A DNA stretch of 64,000 nt from Pectinophora gossypiella (GCF_024362695.1 NC_065407.1:6386001-6450000); one strand, 5' to 3'; numbered from the stretch's first letter, positions 11,068-22,950 are shown. Made by a program: numbers and translations. The notes: generated by a model not told the origin, from the letters alone.

Positions 11068-11506
11068 CGTTGTTTTCTTATTAACTTATTCCGTAATACT
11101 TATATACTTAAATAAAAACATTATTTTTATATTTGGTACACTACTTATAATGATTTTTTGAGTTTCAAGTTACAAATGCCTATATTATATTTATAAATTA
11201 AAAGTGCTATTTTATTAACCGGCCTAACAGGCAGACCAATAAAACAACATTTATATCTACGCCCGTTTTATATCATTCTTATATCTACCTACCAATTAAA
11301 AAGTTGTCAACTTACCTACATTTATTGTTATCAATTCTGATAATAAATTAATTTGTTTTAGTTGTCATACGGTTGTATATTCATTATTGTCCTAATTACT
11401 ACAGTAGTTCAGTCTTATCATCAGTATAATTTAATACCGTTTTGATTGCAGTAAAAAATAATTTCTTATCTCCCAAAATAGTTAAGTAAAACAAACTTAA
11501 CATTTT
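11068..11506. other. No gene seen
   Basis: Very AT-rich filler with no recognisable element. Confidence 0.5.
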
Positions 11507-11778
11507 AGGTCAGGGTTACTATTGAGCCCCAAAGGCCCCTGACATGACTCATGTAACGAGTACATACTTACATCAGTAAGTAGTAACCAGGACCAGCGGC
11601 TTAACATGCCTTCCGAAGCACGGATCATCTTACTTTCGGACAAACAGGTGATCAGCCTGTAATGTCCTAAACAAACTATGGATCACAATGTGATTTTTGT
11701 GATATGTCCCCACCGGGATTCGAACACTAGGCCTCCGGATCGTGAGCCGAACGCTCAACCACTGGACCACGGAGGCCG
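11507..11778 (-). mobile_element. SINE-A, copy 2
   Basis: The minus strand has the head CACGATCCGGAGGCC... and B-box region (GTTCGAATCC with one change), then the standard body. The final (GAA)n tail and preceding CTCACAACCCACACG block are missing, so the 3' end is truncated or rearranged. Confidence 0.85.
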
Positions 11779-11779
11779 C

Positions 11780-13334
11780 TAGAGCTGAGGTCTGGATATG
11801 AGTTAAATCTATAGTATAATATAAAACTGAATTGCCTTTCGTTAGTCTGCCTGAAACTCGATATTGACTGCAATGAATTGGCTAATCTTAGTCTTGAAAT
11901 GTTCATGGATGACCAGACCATAAATGGTGAGAAGATATGGAAAAGGGTGATACGAAATTCACCGGGTCAACAACAAATTTCAAAATATCCGGATATTTTG
12001 AACGTGATGTAACGAACTATGATTGTTAGTGACTCCATTTTTCAATCAGAATCAGTCTAACATCACTACAAGGTACGCCATAAGACCATGCACAGGTTGT
12101 GTACGAACCACATTTTGATAAGAATTATCTCTTACTTATGTATACCTTGTTTAGAAAATACCTCACACCGCAGGGAATGTTGGACAGTAATTTAGAGATT
12201 ACGAAATAGGCAGAGAAACTTTAAGGTAAATATGTGCATTACAGCTAACAGGCGTAAAGTTCAACCTATCGAAATTGTAAAGTTTTATTTACGTAATTCG
12301 TAGTAAATTCACTTTTCTTTTAAATCAGCTAAGTACTCGCAATTCCTAAGCCATACGCAACAAAAACTGATGAAATACGCGTAAAAACTGATATAATTCC
12401 CTGAGTTATTCAATTAATTAATTTCCTACATTAATCTTGAAATCGGCATTAAGTGTAACGCCTATCTATATAAGAGTAAAGCCCCACTGCATACCTATTA
12501 CAACTCGCGCCATTTTTCCGCGAACACACGATAAATTGGCGCCACTGGAGAATTTAAAATGGCCGCTTCATAGAACTGCAACCGGATATCGGTGCGCGGA
12601 CGCACGTCTCATATTAGATGCTGACTTAATAGGTAGAGATCTTATCATTTTCCAATAGTAATGAAATGAGGTGGATCGTTTGCGCATAATGCCTTTAGAA
12701 ACGTCTTTATTTAACCGCTCCAAAGCAGTTATATCAATCGAAAGTATAAAATGATACAAGTCTAATTACTGTTTAGTTTTGATTTACGTTATATTCTACA
12801 TGGCGTTAAATATCGTAGAGATCATGATTACCTTCCTTAATATAAGTGAGTCACTGCCTCACTCACTCATCACGAAATCTCAGAAACTACAAGTGCTAGA
12901 AGTCTAAAATTTTGCATGGTGGTTCCTTTTACGACGGTATTCACTAAGATGGGATTTTGCCAAATTTAACTTTTAAGGGGGTTAGTAGGGATGGCAAATT
13001 TAGTAAGTATGCCTACAATTTGAATAAAAGGCTTCCTACCTACATTATTTTAGGTATGCATAGGTATTAATTTCAGTTCTCAAAAAATGTAAATTTTGCT
13101 TTGATAATTAAATAGGTACGATAGAATTATGTAGATGTGGGCTGCCATAATATTAAAACATTATTTATTTTTAGAACTTATGTTTTTATTTTTTGTTCCA
13201 AAATACATTTAATAACTTGGACGCTATTCATTACTCGTTATGTTATTATCGATAGACATCTTGATCACCTAAACCAAAAGATCCGTGTTCAATTTCCGGT
13301 TGGATCAATTTAGGAAACGTACTTTTCTTAACTG
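11780..13334. other. Non-coding stretch upstream of the Shank exon
   Basis: No exon identified. A segment at about 12835-13000 (TCACGAAATCTCAGAAACTA and after) resembles a repeat I recall in moth genomes, but I cannot confirm it from within the window. Confidence 0.4.
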
Positions 13335-13617
13335 AATCGGGACTAAGCATATTTCAACCCGCAGCGCAGTGAAGTAAAGGGAAGATTACTTACCGACTAC
13401 GTCCGCGTGGACTTCGGTTATCGCGCGCGGCACATTTTTTTTCCACTCCCTTTTCATCCCTTTAGGGTAAGTTTTCCGGAATAAAATATATCCTACGTCC
13501 TTTCCTGGGTCTGAAACTATCTCCATATCAAATTTAATCTAAATCCACTCAGCTGTTTAAGCGTGAAAAAATAACACACGGAGTTACTTTCGCATTTATA
13601 ATATTAGTATGGATTTT
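13335..13617 (+). repeat. Dispersed repeat, probable LINE 3' region
   Basis: Includes CGTCCGCGTGGACTTCGGTT and ends CATTTATAATATTAGTATGG. I recall both as parts of a very abundant insect non-LTR retrotransposon 3' end. Only one copy is here, and it ends about 200 bp before the Shank exon. Confidence 0.45.
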
Positions 13618-13809
13618 CAAATACTAAGTAAGTTTTTCTAATGACTTTTGACTTGACTGCAGATTTTCAGACACAATAGTTAAACAATAGGGATTGGACT
13701 ATTTGGATTTTAAATGAACATTCGGTTTTACAACCTTAAATAAAACCAATGTAACCCTAATCTAAAAGTTGACAGCCATGTTTTAGTTTCAACCCTAACG
13801 TTAGTTTTC

Positions 13810-13823
13810 CCTTTTGTCCACAG
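13810..13823 (+). promoter_or_regulatory. 3' splice acceptor of the Shank exon
   Basis: A pyrimidine-rich run followed by CACAG, then the exon from 13824. It implies at least one upstream non-coding exon of the gene, not identified here. Confidence 0.7.
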
Positions 13824-13836
13824 ATGGCGTAGCGTA

Positions 13837-13983
13837 ATGGAGGGCGAGTGCTCGGAGGGCACGGACGGCTGGCTGCTGGTGCGCGTGCACGTGCCGGAGC
13901 TCAACGTGCAGAAGAGCCTGCAGTTCCCCAGAGACCAGCTCGTGTGGGACGTCAAGCAGCAGTGCTTGGCCGCCTTGCCTAAG
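13837..13983 (+). CDS. Shank/ProSAP scaffold protein, first coding exon (partial gene)
   Basis: Shank proteins are multidomain scaffolds (SPN, ankyrin repeats, SH3, PDZ, proline-rich, SAM) at excitatory postsynaptic sites. This exon encodes 49 residues that start MEGECSEGTD and contain LLVRVHVPELNV and VWDVKQQCLAALPK. These align with the start of the SPN ubiquitin-like domain (V-R-V/I-x-V/I-P-D/E-L, then VW-x-x-KQ-x-x-L-x-AL). The 3' splice acceptor CTTTTGTCCACAG ends at 13823. A three-codon uORF-like ATG GCG TAG (13824-13832) precedes the chosen ATG, which is out of frame with it. The exon ends in AAG before donor GTCCGT (13984), phase 0. The exon is GC-rich against AT-rich surroundings. 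Ankyrin repeats and later domains are not in the window. Talin and kindlin were considered; they fit less well. Confidence 0.82.
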
Positions 13984-13989
13984 GTCCGT
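13984..13989 (+). promoter_or_regulatory. 5' splice donor of the Shank exon
   Basis: AAG|GTCCGT. The reading frame continues past it into a stop (TAA after about 12 codons), and similarity to Shank stops at the AAG, which supports the junction. Confidence 0.65.
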
Positions 13990-15600
13990 ACCTTCACGTT
14001 TAGTCCGCAAACTGGATAACAGCGGAGAGGCGAAGGTAGCAACTATGAAAAGTCATGTAATCATGTCTCTCCGCTGCCTGTTGTCAACCAGTTCGCATCC
14101 TGATATGCAGATATCTAAATTCTTATAATACTATCAAAAGTAGTAATATGTTAATTTAAAAGCGCTGGTGAAGACTGTTTGAAACAAGCACTGATCCCGC
14201 TTTCTTGATGTCTAAACTTTGTCTTTTAAGTGTCCCGTGCCGATAGGTAAGTAATTCAATCTAAAAAAATATATTATTTGTATCAAATTCACTCATAGAA
14301 TCATTTATAATCCAAACCTTTGCAAACCAAAAGGCATTATTCATATTTTAGAACCAATTACAGTTCGACAAACTTTCCATTAATTTGAAATTGGAAGGCT
14401 TTCCGAATCCAAATTTTATATTATACATAATTAAGTTATCTATACGGCGTATACGTATAGAGTACTTTATACGTATACCAAAAAGATACTAATAAAATAA
14501 TTCCATCGTGTATTTAAATAAGTACAGGTACTAACGTGTCTGGTATATTGTATATTAAACGAATTATATTAGGTTATATATTGTATTGTGTTACCTAACC
14601 TAATATGCTGATGAACTTGCATAATATGGAATGTCTGATATAAATAACGCCGTTTTTCTAATTATAAATGATGATACATTCAAACACACGATGTAAACAG
14701 GTTTTTATATTTAATTTATTCACTAAAATTTACCAAAACATGCCTATGAGACAAGAAATAATTTGTTTTCGCTGTCGTTTTTAATGCAACAAAGTTATCG
14801 ATATCTTTAGTTACAAAACGTAAATAACACGACATTATTCTAACATTCTACGAAAACTGAAAAAAAAACGCTCAAATACTTTACGATTACCAGGCACCCA
14901 TAACCGGAAACGCCAATTTTACAAACCATGCTGGATGCTGTATATATACGAATTCCTGAAGCCTTTCATTGCTAAACTGTCACCAAACAAATTCTGCCCT
15001 GACAATTGATTACGGAGAGTCGATTTAACTATTTGTTTACTCTGTACAAATGGAATTTCATTTATACCGAGATCGTTTATTACTGCGTCGTTCTTGACAG
15101 ATAGTCTTGATTCGATTCAAATCGATATCCAGTCGATTCCTATTCGATTGGTGCCGATATTGAAATGCAAATATCCTTGCCTTGAGTGTTTGACCAACTA
15201 AAGCGAGATCGATTCTTCAAAAGTTTAATTAAATTTTGCGATTGACTGTCTTGAAATTAGTTTAGAAATCTGAGTATTGTTGATTTTCTGATTACTGTCT
15301 GAGTTTATGACTTCTAAACTTCTAATTAGTTATATAAACGTTTTTCAATTTAAAATCGAAATAAACAGGGCAAATGACAACAAACTCTAACAGGATTCGC
15401 AGCTGACTCACTCGTCATCATACAATTACTTTTTCTTTCGTAACATAACAAAAAATGTCTCCTGAAGTTTTTCCTTATTTGTCTTCTGTAACTAATCCTC
15501 TAACCCCTTTAGCTTCTGAATCTTTCATTAGCCACTTATCCTTTCCAAATTCAAAAGCAACGTCTCATAAATTCTGACTTACATAGCCGTTTGTACCTCA
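13990..15600. other. Intron-like non-coding stretch
   Basis: AT-rich with stops in all frames. I searched for the continuation of the SPN domain (a YGLF-like block on the plus strand) and did not see it. No repeats were recognised. Confidence 0.55.
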
Positions 15601-15633
15601 TTCTATAGGCAGCCTTCGAGTTGCGCCTGCCCC

Positions 15634-15792
15634 TATAAAAGTGCGGTGCACACGTAGGCAGCGGTGGGCGAGACAACTCCGACGACGCGACAATCGTAAA
15701 TCGCAATAAACGCAACGTTTTAAAGCTGACCCTCCATTTACAACTACGCTATTTAACGCTAAATTCGATTTTAATTTATTGTAATTGTAAGT
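15634..15792 (+). promoter_or_regulatory. Candidate TATA promoter and 5' leader with splice donor
   Basis: CCCTATAAAAG at 15631-15641 is followed about 30 bp later by a GC-richer stretch (CAGCGGTGGGCGAGACAACT) and a CGACGACGCG motif at a DPE-like distance. A donor-like GTAAGT lies at 15787-15792. This could be an internal promoter with a non-coding leader exon in the Shank first intron, or chance. No protein start is linked to it. Confidence 0.35.
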
Positions 15793-15827
15793 CAGAAGTA
15801 GTAGTGTAGTAGAAGGTATTGTTAGAT

Positions 15828-15909
15828 AGAAAAGAATCGCTCGGCCTAATCTCGACTGATACCTATTGAACGTCACAACACTGGCTTCTGTACTTTGACA
15901 GATCTAATT
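15828..15909. repeat. Dispersed repeat family R3, copy 1
   Basis: The reverse complement contains CTGTCAAAGTACAGAAGCCA and AGTGTTGTGACGTTCAATA, then GATTCTTTTCTATCTAAC. The same blocks occur in direct orientation at 58359-58472. Class unknown. Confidence 0.6.
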
Positions 15910-15978
15910 CGTACCGCACATTGAAGCTATTGTAACATAATATTATCTTTATTCATATATAATCACTAATTGAAGTAA

Positions 15979-16325
15979 CAGCCTCCATGGTCTAGCGGTT
16001 AGAGAACAGCCTCCGTGGTGTAAAAGTTACAGCGTTAGGCTCATGATCTGGAGGTCCGGGTTCGAATCCGGGACATTGTCGAAATCACTTTGCAAAACTG
16101 TCCTTTGTTTGGTAAAGACTTTGCAGACTGAGACAGACCTGATTGTCCGAAAAAGTAAGATGCTTCCGTGCTTCGGCACATTAAGCCGTTAGTCCCGGCT
16201 ATTAGCCGTAAAAACTGCACCTCCCTGCCGTAAAGCGGCGTGGTGGAGTATGCCTATATACCCCCTCCGGTTGATTGAGGGGTTGCCTGTGCCAGCAGTG
16301 GGACGTATGAAGGCAGTTTATGTAC
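15979..16325 (+). mobile_element. SINE-B (tRNA-derived) with doubled head
   Basis: CAGCCTCCATGGTCTAGCGG and CAGCCTCCGTGGTGTAAAAG stand one after the other, so the A-box part of the head is present twice, the second copy degraded. A B box (GGTTCGAATCC), a TGTCGAAATCACTTTG body and a CCAGCAGTGGGACGTAT end follow. The doubled head may come from insertion of one SINE into another or from a template jump. Confidence 0.85.
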
Positions 16326-16329
16326 TGAA

Positions 16330-17725
16330 CTAGCTGTTATGTGTTATAGTACTAAGTATTGATAGTATTGTTACTATAGCGTCGATCAATGCTGCAACAG
16401 TTACATTTGGTAGCCATAGCAAAGGTTATTCAATGTTACTTACACTAAAGTGGGATGAAAATAAACTTGAAAATGAATAGAACGTGCAGTTACTGTTACC
16501 TCCCAAGACTCTCAACCTCTACATCAAATAAAGTGACCTTGAAAGTTTCTGATTAGTTGTAGTGACAAAAAGCAACGCATCTTTACCTTGTCTATTTCTT
16601 TATATAAACTAACCTTGTGTTTTAATTAAAAGTCATTAAACTTCACTAAGTTTCATCATCTCAACAACGCTTATCTTTAATAGTATACCGTGTTTTGTAT
16701 CCAGGCTGAATGTGTTTTTAGGCTGTTTGTGTTTTTCTTAGGTTTCTCTTTAGTTTCAGAATGTGTTGACTTAGATGCATTATTTTTTTATGGATTAATA
16801 TTCTCAGATAGCGCAATACATAAGCTCAAAATCCATTTATCGAAGCATTATTTCTGAAGGACAATCGTATCGTCGTCGAAAACGTATAGATAGTAGCTCA
16901 ATAGTACAGGACCATCAATTTATATTAATATAATGGACAGTAATTTGTCACAGCTGTACTATATAGCTCGGCATATAAAGTGGACGGCCACCCTAACCCC
17001 GCCATTCACTCGTACCGCGATAAATATGTCTATTTTGCAATGCCCATGCATATGATTTTTGTATTGCCGTCGCGTCGTCTTTGTGTATAGCCTTGCCGAA
17101 GAAAATAAAAGATGGACGACCTATACAAACTTTTTACTTTTGTCTGCTGAGCAAACGAGGCCCGAACGAAAATGGACTTAATGCTGTTTCTGACTAGGAT
17201 TTTAATTCTTATAGGTTTTTCTTCCTATGTCTCTAGATAGGGTATAAACTCTGACCTTGATTCATATTTTAGAAATAAGTACCTCATTATAAGTGCTATG
17301 TAGGTAGGTAAAATGCTTCTCCTTACGTTGCCTTTTGCTATTTTCGTCCTTATCTTGTTTCTAATAAATTCAAAAAGTATACTTTATGGGGTGATACGAA
17401 ATTTAATACATATAAAAAATATATCTATTTTATATACTTATTGATAGACTTAAAATATTAACTTACAACTTTACCTTCTCTAATTCATTTGTACTTCTAA
17501 AACCATTGCCTTACGTTTCTCCCTCTATGAACCACAGTGAACTCTACAACAGACTAAATTACAGTTAATTTTGACAACAAACGTCGCTAACCGATACTTC
17601 CTGTCGTAACATCATTACACCAATTTATGATTATTAAAACAGTGACCTAATGAATTGCTAACAGGAAGCGTTAAATTATGATATTTGTTTATTTCCTTTC
17701 GTTTTTCTCACTTTCCCTCTTACTG
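16330..17725. other. Non-coding stretch
   Basis: No gene or repeat recognised. TATAAA at 16974-16979 (in GGCATATAAAGTGGACGGCC) is a weak TATA-like site with no supported transcript. Confidence 0.45.
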
Positions 17726-17737
17726 GGTGACATCCCT

Positions 17738-17839
17738 TTACCGGGTGACAGCGTTCAGCGCTCCCCATTTGTCCGGCCAAGTAGTTAATGCCATCTGCGG
17801 CAAACCTACAATAAGTCACGTCAAAAAAAAAAAAAGAGA
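17738..17839 (+). mobile_element. LINE family J, ~100-bp 3' stub with TSD
   Basis: Starts ACCGGGTGACAGCGTTCAGC and ends CAAGTCACGTC plus an A-rich tail of about 13 A. Flanked by TGACATCCCT at 17728-17737 and 17840-17849, a perfect 10-bp target duplication. Confidence 0.9.
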
Positions 17840-17849
17840 TGACATCCCT

Positions 17850-20800
17850 CAGTGCTCCATATGTGAGTATTGTACAGAAAATCGACAAGTCACGATTGTT
17901 GAACAATCTAGTACGCAAATGTAAGTAGGCTAAAACCATAGGTAAAAATATCAAAACTCATTTTAAACTGGACCACTGTACCCACGTACTTAAAAATAAA
18001 ATAAAAATAATGAATCAAGAAAAGAAGCAAATTACTTTGTACTTTAAAACATTTAAATCTAGGTCACTCTCGAATACTGAATGACCTGAACATTCCAAAA
18101 AGAAAAACGTCTGCACTCACCAATTTAAATGGTACGAAAGTGTTTTTTTTCGGTGAACGAAGTAAAGACCAGTTTTCAATTAACCTTGTCCATCCACTAT
18201 GTACAAAAAGCATGGGAGAAGGCGTCGTAATTGGCAACCTACAAGTGAAGCCATGTCCGTATCCACATTCCAGGGCTACCTATATTACGGAGAATCCAAG
18301 ATGGCTGCCTTCTTATGAGGTTATGATCTTGTTTACGTCAACATTGTTGTATGTAACGTGTAGTATTTGTACCGTTGCACAAACAAACGTCCTGTATGAC
18401 GTCTGATGGCTAGGCACAGCTCAAGCCTTCACTGGGGGACTAGACTAGAGAAACACGCAAACCCAAACCAATTTAGAACCTTCTGGTTTGTTGCCAAGAT
18501 TTTTTCTAATATACCATGAAGGTCATCACTTATAAGTAAGTATGTCACTGTAAGCTAAAAAGGCTCTGTTATCCTTCAATGCAGTACACAAGAGACATAT
18601 GTTTAGAAGCCATAGTCTTATTAGACCATTTTGCTATTATATAACATAAAAGATGGAAACGATGCCAAGTGCCAAGTATCTTATCCCTTGAATGGTATCT
18701 ATGGTATATTTTCTCATTCCTATATAAAACACCCAAGTAAATCAGGACATTGAGAATTGGCCGATAAATAATAAAGATTGCATCACCCATGACTAACACA
18801 GCAAAAACAATTAATTGTTATTTCTCATGGCAACCCTAAAGCACTAGATCACGGAAAAATCACCGTCGACCGACACACTCGACAATACAAACCCGTTCTA
18901 CCGTTACCTGGAAGTAATTTCTTAAACGCACAGTCGCCTCGCCGGTCAGCACAGATGAAATGCCCACTCAACTGATATTTACATACGAGTACTTGCCGAT
19001 CGGAATGGCGCGAAATTATTACGCGGCAAAATTGAATTAAGATAGCGTGCGTTCGGAATTCAATGACCAAGGAATATACTTTTTAAATTACCTTCATTCG
19101 AAATTCAAAGAAATGAGTTATACTTTTTCGTTTTCAAACGTTCAATTATTAAACATTAACACTTTGTGGGTTTGTTTTCATTTATTTTTTTACTTTATAC
19201 GCGTTAGTCATAGCAGAACTAAAAATATTTACTAGATAAGTTTTGAAAATATTCTTACTCACCTATATTTTAGATTAGAGATTAGATTATTCAATACTTA
19301 ACTACTAATAAACAATATTTATGTAAATATTTTTTTCTTTTTATTTCTAAGTTGTCGAATTGTCGAAGAATTATTAAATGTAGTTAATAAATTACCAATG
19401 TATTAATATGATATATATGTATATTGTTTTCGGTGCTGTCTACGGCGCTAACCACAGGTGGCCTCTTGGTACAGGGTACGTTTTTATTCATGTATGCCTG
19501 TGCAACCCCTGTATACCACAGTCAAACCTTGAGCTGCTTCTAGATGCTTGTAATGCTACATGTAACGTGTAATGTAACATGGATTGCGTGTCAACGGTTG
19601 CTTGCAACGCTCTACGAGCAAATACATATAACGCTCGACTCGAGGGAGGGTGCAAGCTGATCTATCGAACGTACGTTTTTGCGCGAACGCAAATATGCCT
19701 ACAGCTCAAGTTACATTACACAATACGTTACATTACGCATTACACTAATCTGGACGCGGCTTTGCATGAATCAGCCGACAACTCAAATACACTCACGGCT
19801 GAGGAACGTCTGAAATAATGCATGACAATAATGTTAATCACTGCATGATAACCCTATAGATACGACCAACCAACGTAAAGACGGTTGTCTGTCATAATAA
19901 TCTGCAAATGTTTCCATAATATGCGTCCCTTCAATACAATAGTGATTCTGAAATGTATATGAAAACGTCCGTTCTATACTATTGCAGACCATCACGCGGA
20001 TATTTAGCATGCGCAACGCAAGCATTATATCTACTGTATATTTAAAGTTTAGAATCCAGCTATTGTTCTTTCTGTAAGCAACTTCAAGTCAAGCAATTAT
20101 CACTATTATCTCATTAAATTCGCAGAACATTAGGAACATAATATTTCTGCGTATATTGACTCGGCTGAAGATTAATCCACTAGCGACCTTTCTATCCTTA
20201 AGTGAGCGAAGTGTACCTACTCTATTACACTTTATTTGCCAATGTATACCGTCGTTATTACAACCCACATTCTTCTCCGTCTCTTGGATTCTTCCTTGAT
20301 ACGGCGTCTGATGTATTGTGTTTAAACATTTTATTAACAAGCGTCCTATTTCTAAAGTATCTCGCAATATCCTATCATAATAATGAATATTATGTAATGT
20401 CAAAACACCTTTCACATAAGCCTACTGGTCCTATTAATAAAATTCAGACGTCCACGCAACTCACTTCACACCGTCACTCAATTTTCAAAGGCACGACCGT
20501 TCTATTTTCAAAATTGGCCAGCCATATAGAGCAATCGTTTTATTTTTCATAGCCGGTTGCCGGCGTCAATTTCCAAGTGGCCAGTTTCTCGCGTGATTGC
20601 AACTATCTTCATGATGTAGGCTACATGTGGCCCACATTTATCCACATCGTCCCAGTTTCGTCTCGTCTCGTACTGGACATTTCTCTGAACAACTATTCTT
20701 TGTTGCTGCTCATTTTGAGGACTCAAGTTTTCGCCTCATTGTAAGAGGAAAGTTTTTGTGTTGGGAAAATAGGGAACAACACAAAAGCAACGCGTGGCGG

Positions 20801-21185
20801 ATAGGGGTCATAATATTTTTGTAGAAAATCAAGCTTGTACGAGGAAAAAGTAATCAAAATACGCCTTCTACTTTTGCTTATAAAAGTTATAAATAATACT
20901 TCGTTATGTGTTTCATAATTGTGTTAAAAAGCCGCCGACCTTCTACCTGCTTTAAAAGGACTTAATACCAACACGGTTTCAGATTTTACATGTAGGTTTA
21001 CCTTTTTAATTATGGAGGATTTATGACTATAATTAATTTTAACATTAATGTTTTTAGGTCTTTATTTAGGATTTAGCTTTAAGCCCATTTAGGGTTTATT
21101 TAAATATTGGATAATCCCAAAGGTAAGTTTTGTATAATTACATAAATTATTAACTACCTATTGTGTCTTTTCGTTTGCGTATGAT
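17850..21185. other. Non-coding stretch over 3 kb
   Basis: I found no supported exon, SINE head, MITE or LINE end. Several short open frames exist but none shows a domain, codon bias or splice context that I trust. Confidence 0.5.
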
Positions 21186-21332
21186 GGACAATTTCTATGA
21201 ACGATGATCCCTTGTCATCATATGGTTCAGAATATCTATCTTAGGACTTAGTATCAACTGTTGCTGCAAGTTGTCTTTGATTACTTGTGGCTCTGCCCAC
21301 CCCATTAGAGATTACGGGCGTGAATTTATATA
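21186..21332 (-). repeat. Dispersed repeat family R2, copy 2
   Basis: The minus strand has CTAATGGGGTGGGCAGAGCC and the downstream AAGTCCTAAGATAGA, CTGAACCATATGATGACA and GATCATCG blocks, in the same order as 5641-5770. Confidence 0.55.
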
Positions 21333-21338
21333 CGATAT

Positions 21339-21699
21339 TGGCCCCGATATTTTCCTGCAGAGCTAATTTTATTTTAAGTTACTCATACCCGTCATTTACT
21401 TATCCACTGAAATGATTGACAACTGTTAATTTTAAAATGAATGAGTAAATGAATGAATAATCCGGGCGAATACAATAGGCATCCCGCTGCTACTCAACGT
21501 GTTTGACATGTGCTGTCAACTTAATTCTGTCGGGTTATTGGGCAATATAAAATTTTGGGACGAGTTTTTAAATTTCTACCTAAAATTGACGTGTGTTCCA
21601 TAAGTTTTATGTCGGCCGATTGCCCGTCTCTTTCCTTTTCGGCGATGACAGGTGTAACTTAAAATTAAATTAGGCGGTGTGTACTGGAATCAGCACCAT
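21339..21699. mobile_element. MITE family A, copy 2
   Basis: Diverged copy of 670-987: same end (GGAATCAGCACCA versus GGAATTAGCACCA), same internal TAAAATTGACGTGTGTTCCA and CTTTCCTTTTCGGCG. The left half carries substitutions and an insertion, so its TIRs pair poorly. Confidence 0.7.
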
Positions 21700-21709
21700 T
21701 ATGTGTATG

Positions 21710-21855
21710 TACGGTCACGAGCATTAATATGTATACACTTTGGTACCATGTCACATTAACTTTTTTTACAAATTGAACTGAAAGTCTCACTAAATGTCAA
21801 AATTGTTAGTGCGACGGAGTCCTAAAGTGGGTACATTATATTGCTCATGAGTGTA
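21710..21855 (+). mobile_element. MITE family B, copy 3
   Basis: TACGGTCACGAGCATTAATA to GCTCATGAGTGTA, about 146 bp, about 10 bp after MITE A copy 2. Confidence 0.88.
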
Positions 21856-21869
21856 CGTATATAAACGAA

Positions 21870-22060
21870 CTCTCGACGACGCGGGAAGAACGCAAGTGAA
21901 TAAATAAAAGCGGCGGCGGGTAGTGTAGGCCGGTCGAATATGGAAATGTCACGGTGACGTAACCGCCATCTTGGAAATATTTCACTCGGACGTGTGACAC
22001 ACGGTCGGACGCGGCAATCGATCGATTTACGTCAGATGATCAGATTAAGTTTGGTGATTT
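21870..22060 (+). promoter_or_regulatory. CpG-richer promoter-like segment
   Basis: A local rise in CpG (GACGACGCGGG, AAGCGGCGGCGGG, GGTCGGACGCGG), a CRE-like GTGACGTAA and a pho/YY1-like CCGCCATCTTGG are packed within 190 bp of otherwise AT-rich intron-like DNA. It may be a promoter with 5' UTR or an enhancer. No linked coding exon was recognised. Confidence 0.35.
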
Positions 22061-22475
22061 AAATTTAGTGTTAAAAGACCTGTTTATGTTTACCGACGAT
22101 TATAATTATTACCTAGCCGTACAGTAGGACTATTTGAATTGATCTTGAGTTGTCGTTTTCTCTCCTCCCAGTATATTTATCTTAAAATATAGTTAGTACA
22201 CCTACTGAAAATGTAAGAGCAATTTTGATATATAATAATTGGCAAGAATTACACCCCAGGCCGCGCAGTTAGGTATCATAGGGTCTCTGGCAGCTGAATA
22301 GTAACTCAGACACAAGGGCTGATGAGATCGGTAATTCACCTCACAACCCACTCGAGAGAAGTTGGTGTTATATTTTCAAAAGCGAGCAAAACATATTGTT
22401 CCTACAAAACTTTTGGTCGTGGCTTTGTAGGTAGGTATAGACCTAATGGAGACTTAAGAAATAATAATGGATAAT

Positions 22476-22595
22476 ACAGGATGTAGTTTATGTTTTTTTT
22501 TATTGTTTTCAGTTCCATACTTTTACGACTTCACTTGATATTAACTCTCATGAGCTGAATTCCATCAAAGTTTTCGACGTCACTAACACCCGTAT
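22476..22595. mobile_element. MITE family C, partial copy
   Basis: Only the right arm is well kept (CCATACTTTTACGACTTCAC to CGACGTCACTAACACC). The left arm is reduced to a few bases (ACAGGATGTAG). Confidence 0.65.
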
Positions 22596-22792
22596 ATATT
22601 TATACAAGACAAGTATAATAATATTATTATCAACCAGTCAACCGTGACATATAAGACGGTAGGTAGATAGACTACTATTGATGTCCCAGAGAGAGGGGTC
22701 GAGCAATAAAGCCGCAACCTACGTCACACGACTTTTCAATAAAGGTCCAATGTGGCGAGGTATTACACGAGATAATATTTTAGTGTTAGTTG

Positions 22793-22950
22793 GTTAAGAA
22801 TAAGAATCATTTATTCAACGTAATTATCGTAGATAAACTTTTTGAAGGTCAATTTATCATATTTGAATCTACGTCATTTCGCAAGATGTTATGGCTGAGG
22901 ACAAGAAATGACAAGAAACTGCAACAACAACAAATCTTTTTATTGATACA
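22793..22950 (+). repeat. Dispersed repeat family R4, copy 1
   Basis: GAATCATTTATTCAACGTAA then ATCTACGTCATTTCGCAAGA and ATGGCTGAGGACAAGAAATG. Copies are at 25805-25953 (inverted) and 53811-53953. In the inverse orientation it ends in AATAAATGATTCTGATT, which looks like a LINE 3' tail, so R4 may be a LINE end read backwards. Confidence 0.65.

Noticed and set aside
13728..14042. Minus-strand open frames over the Shank exon
   Set aside because: Antisense shadows of a GC-rich exon with few stops.
20089..20552. Overlapping open frames of 108 and 116 codons on opposite strands
   Set aside because: No domain, low-complexity AT-rich composition, mutually antisense; not supportable as genes.
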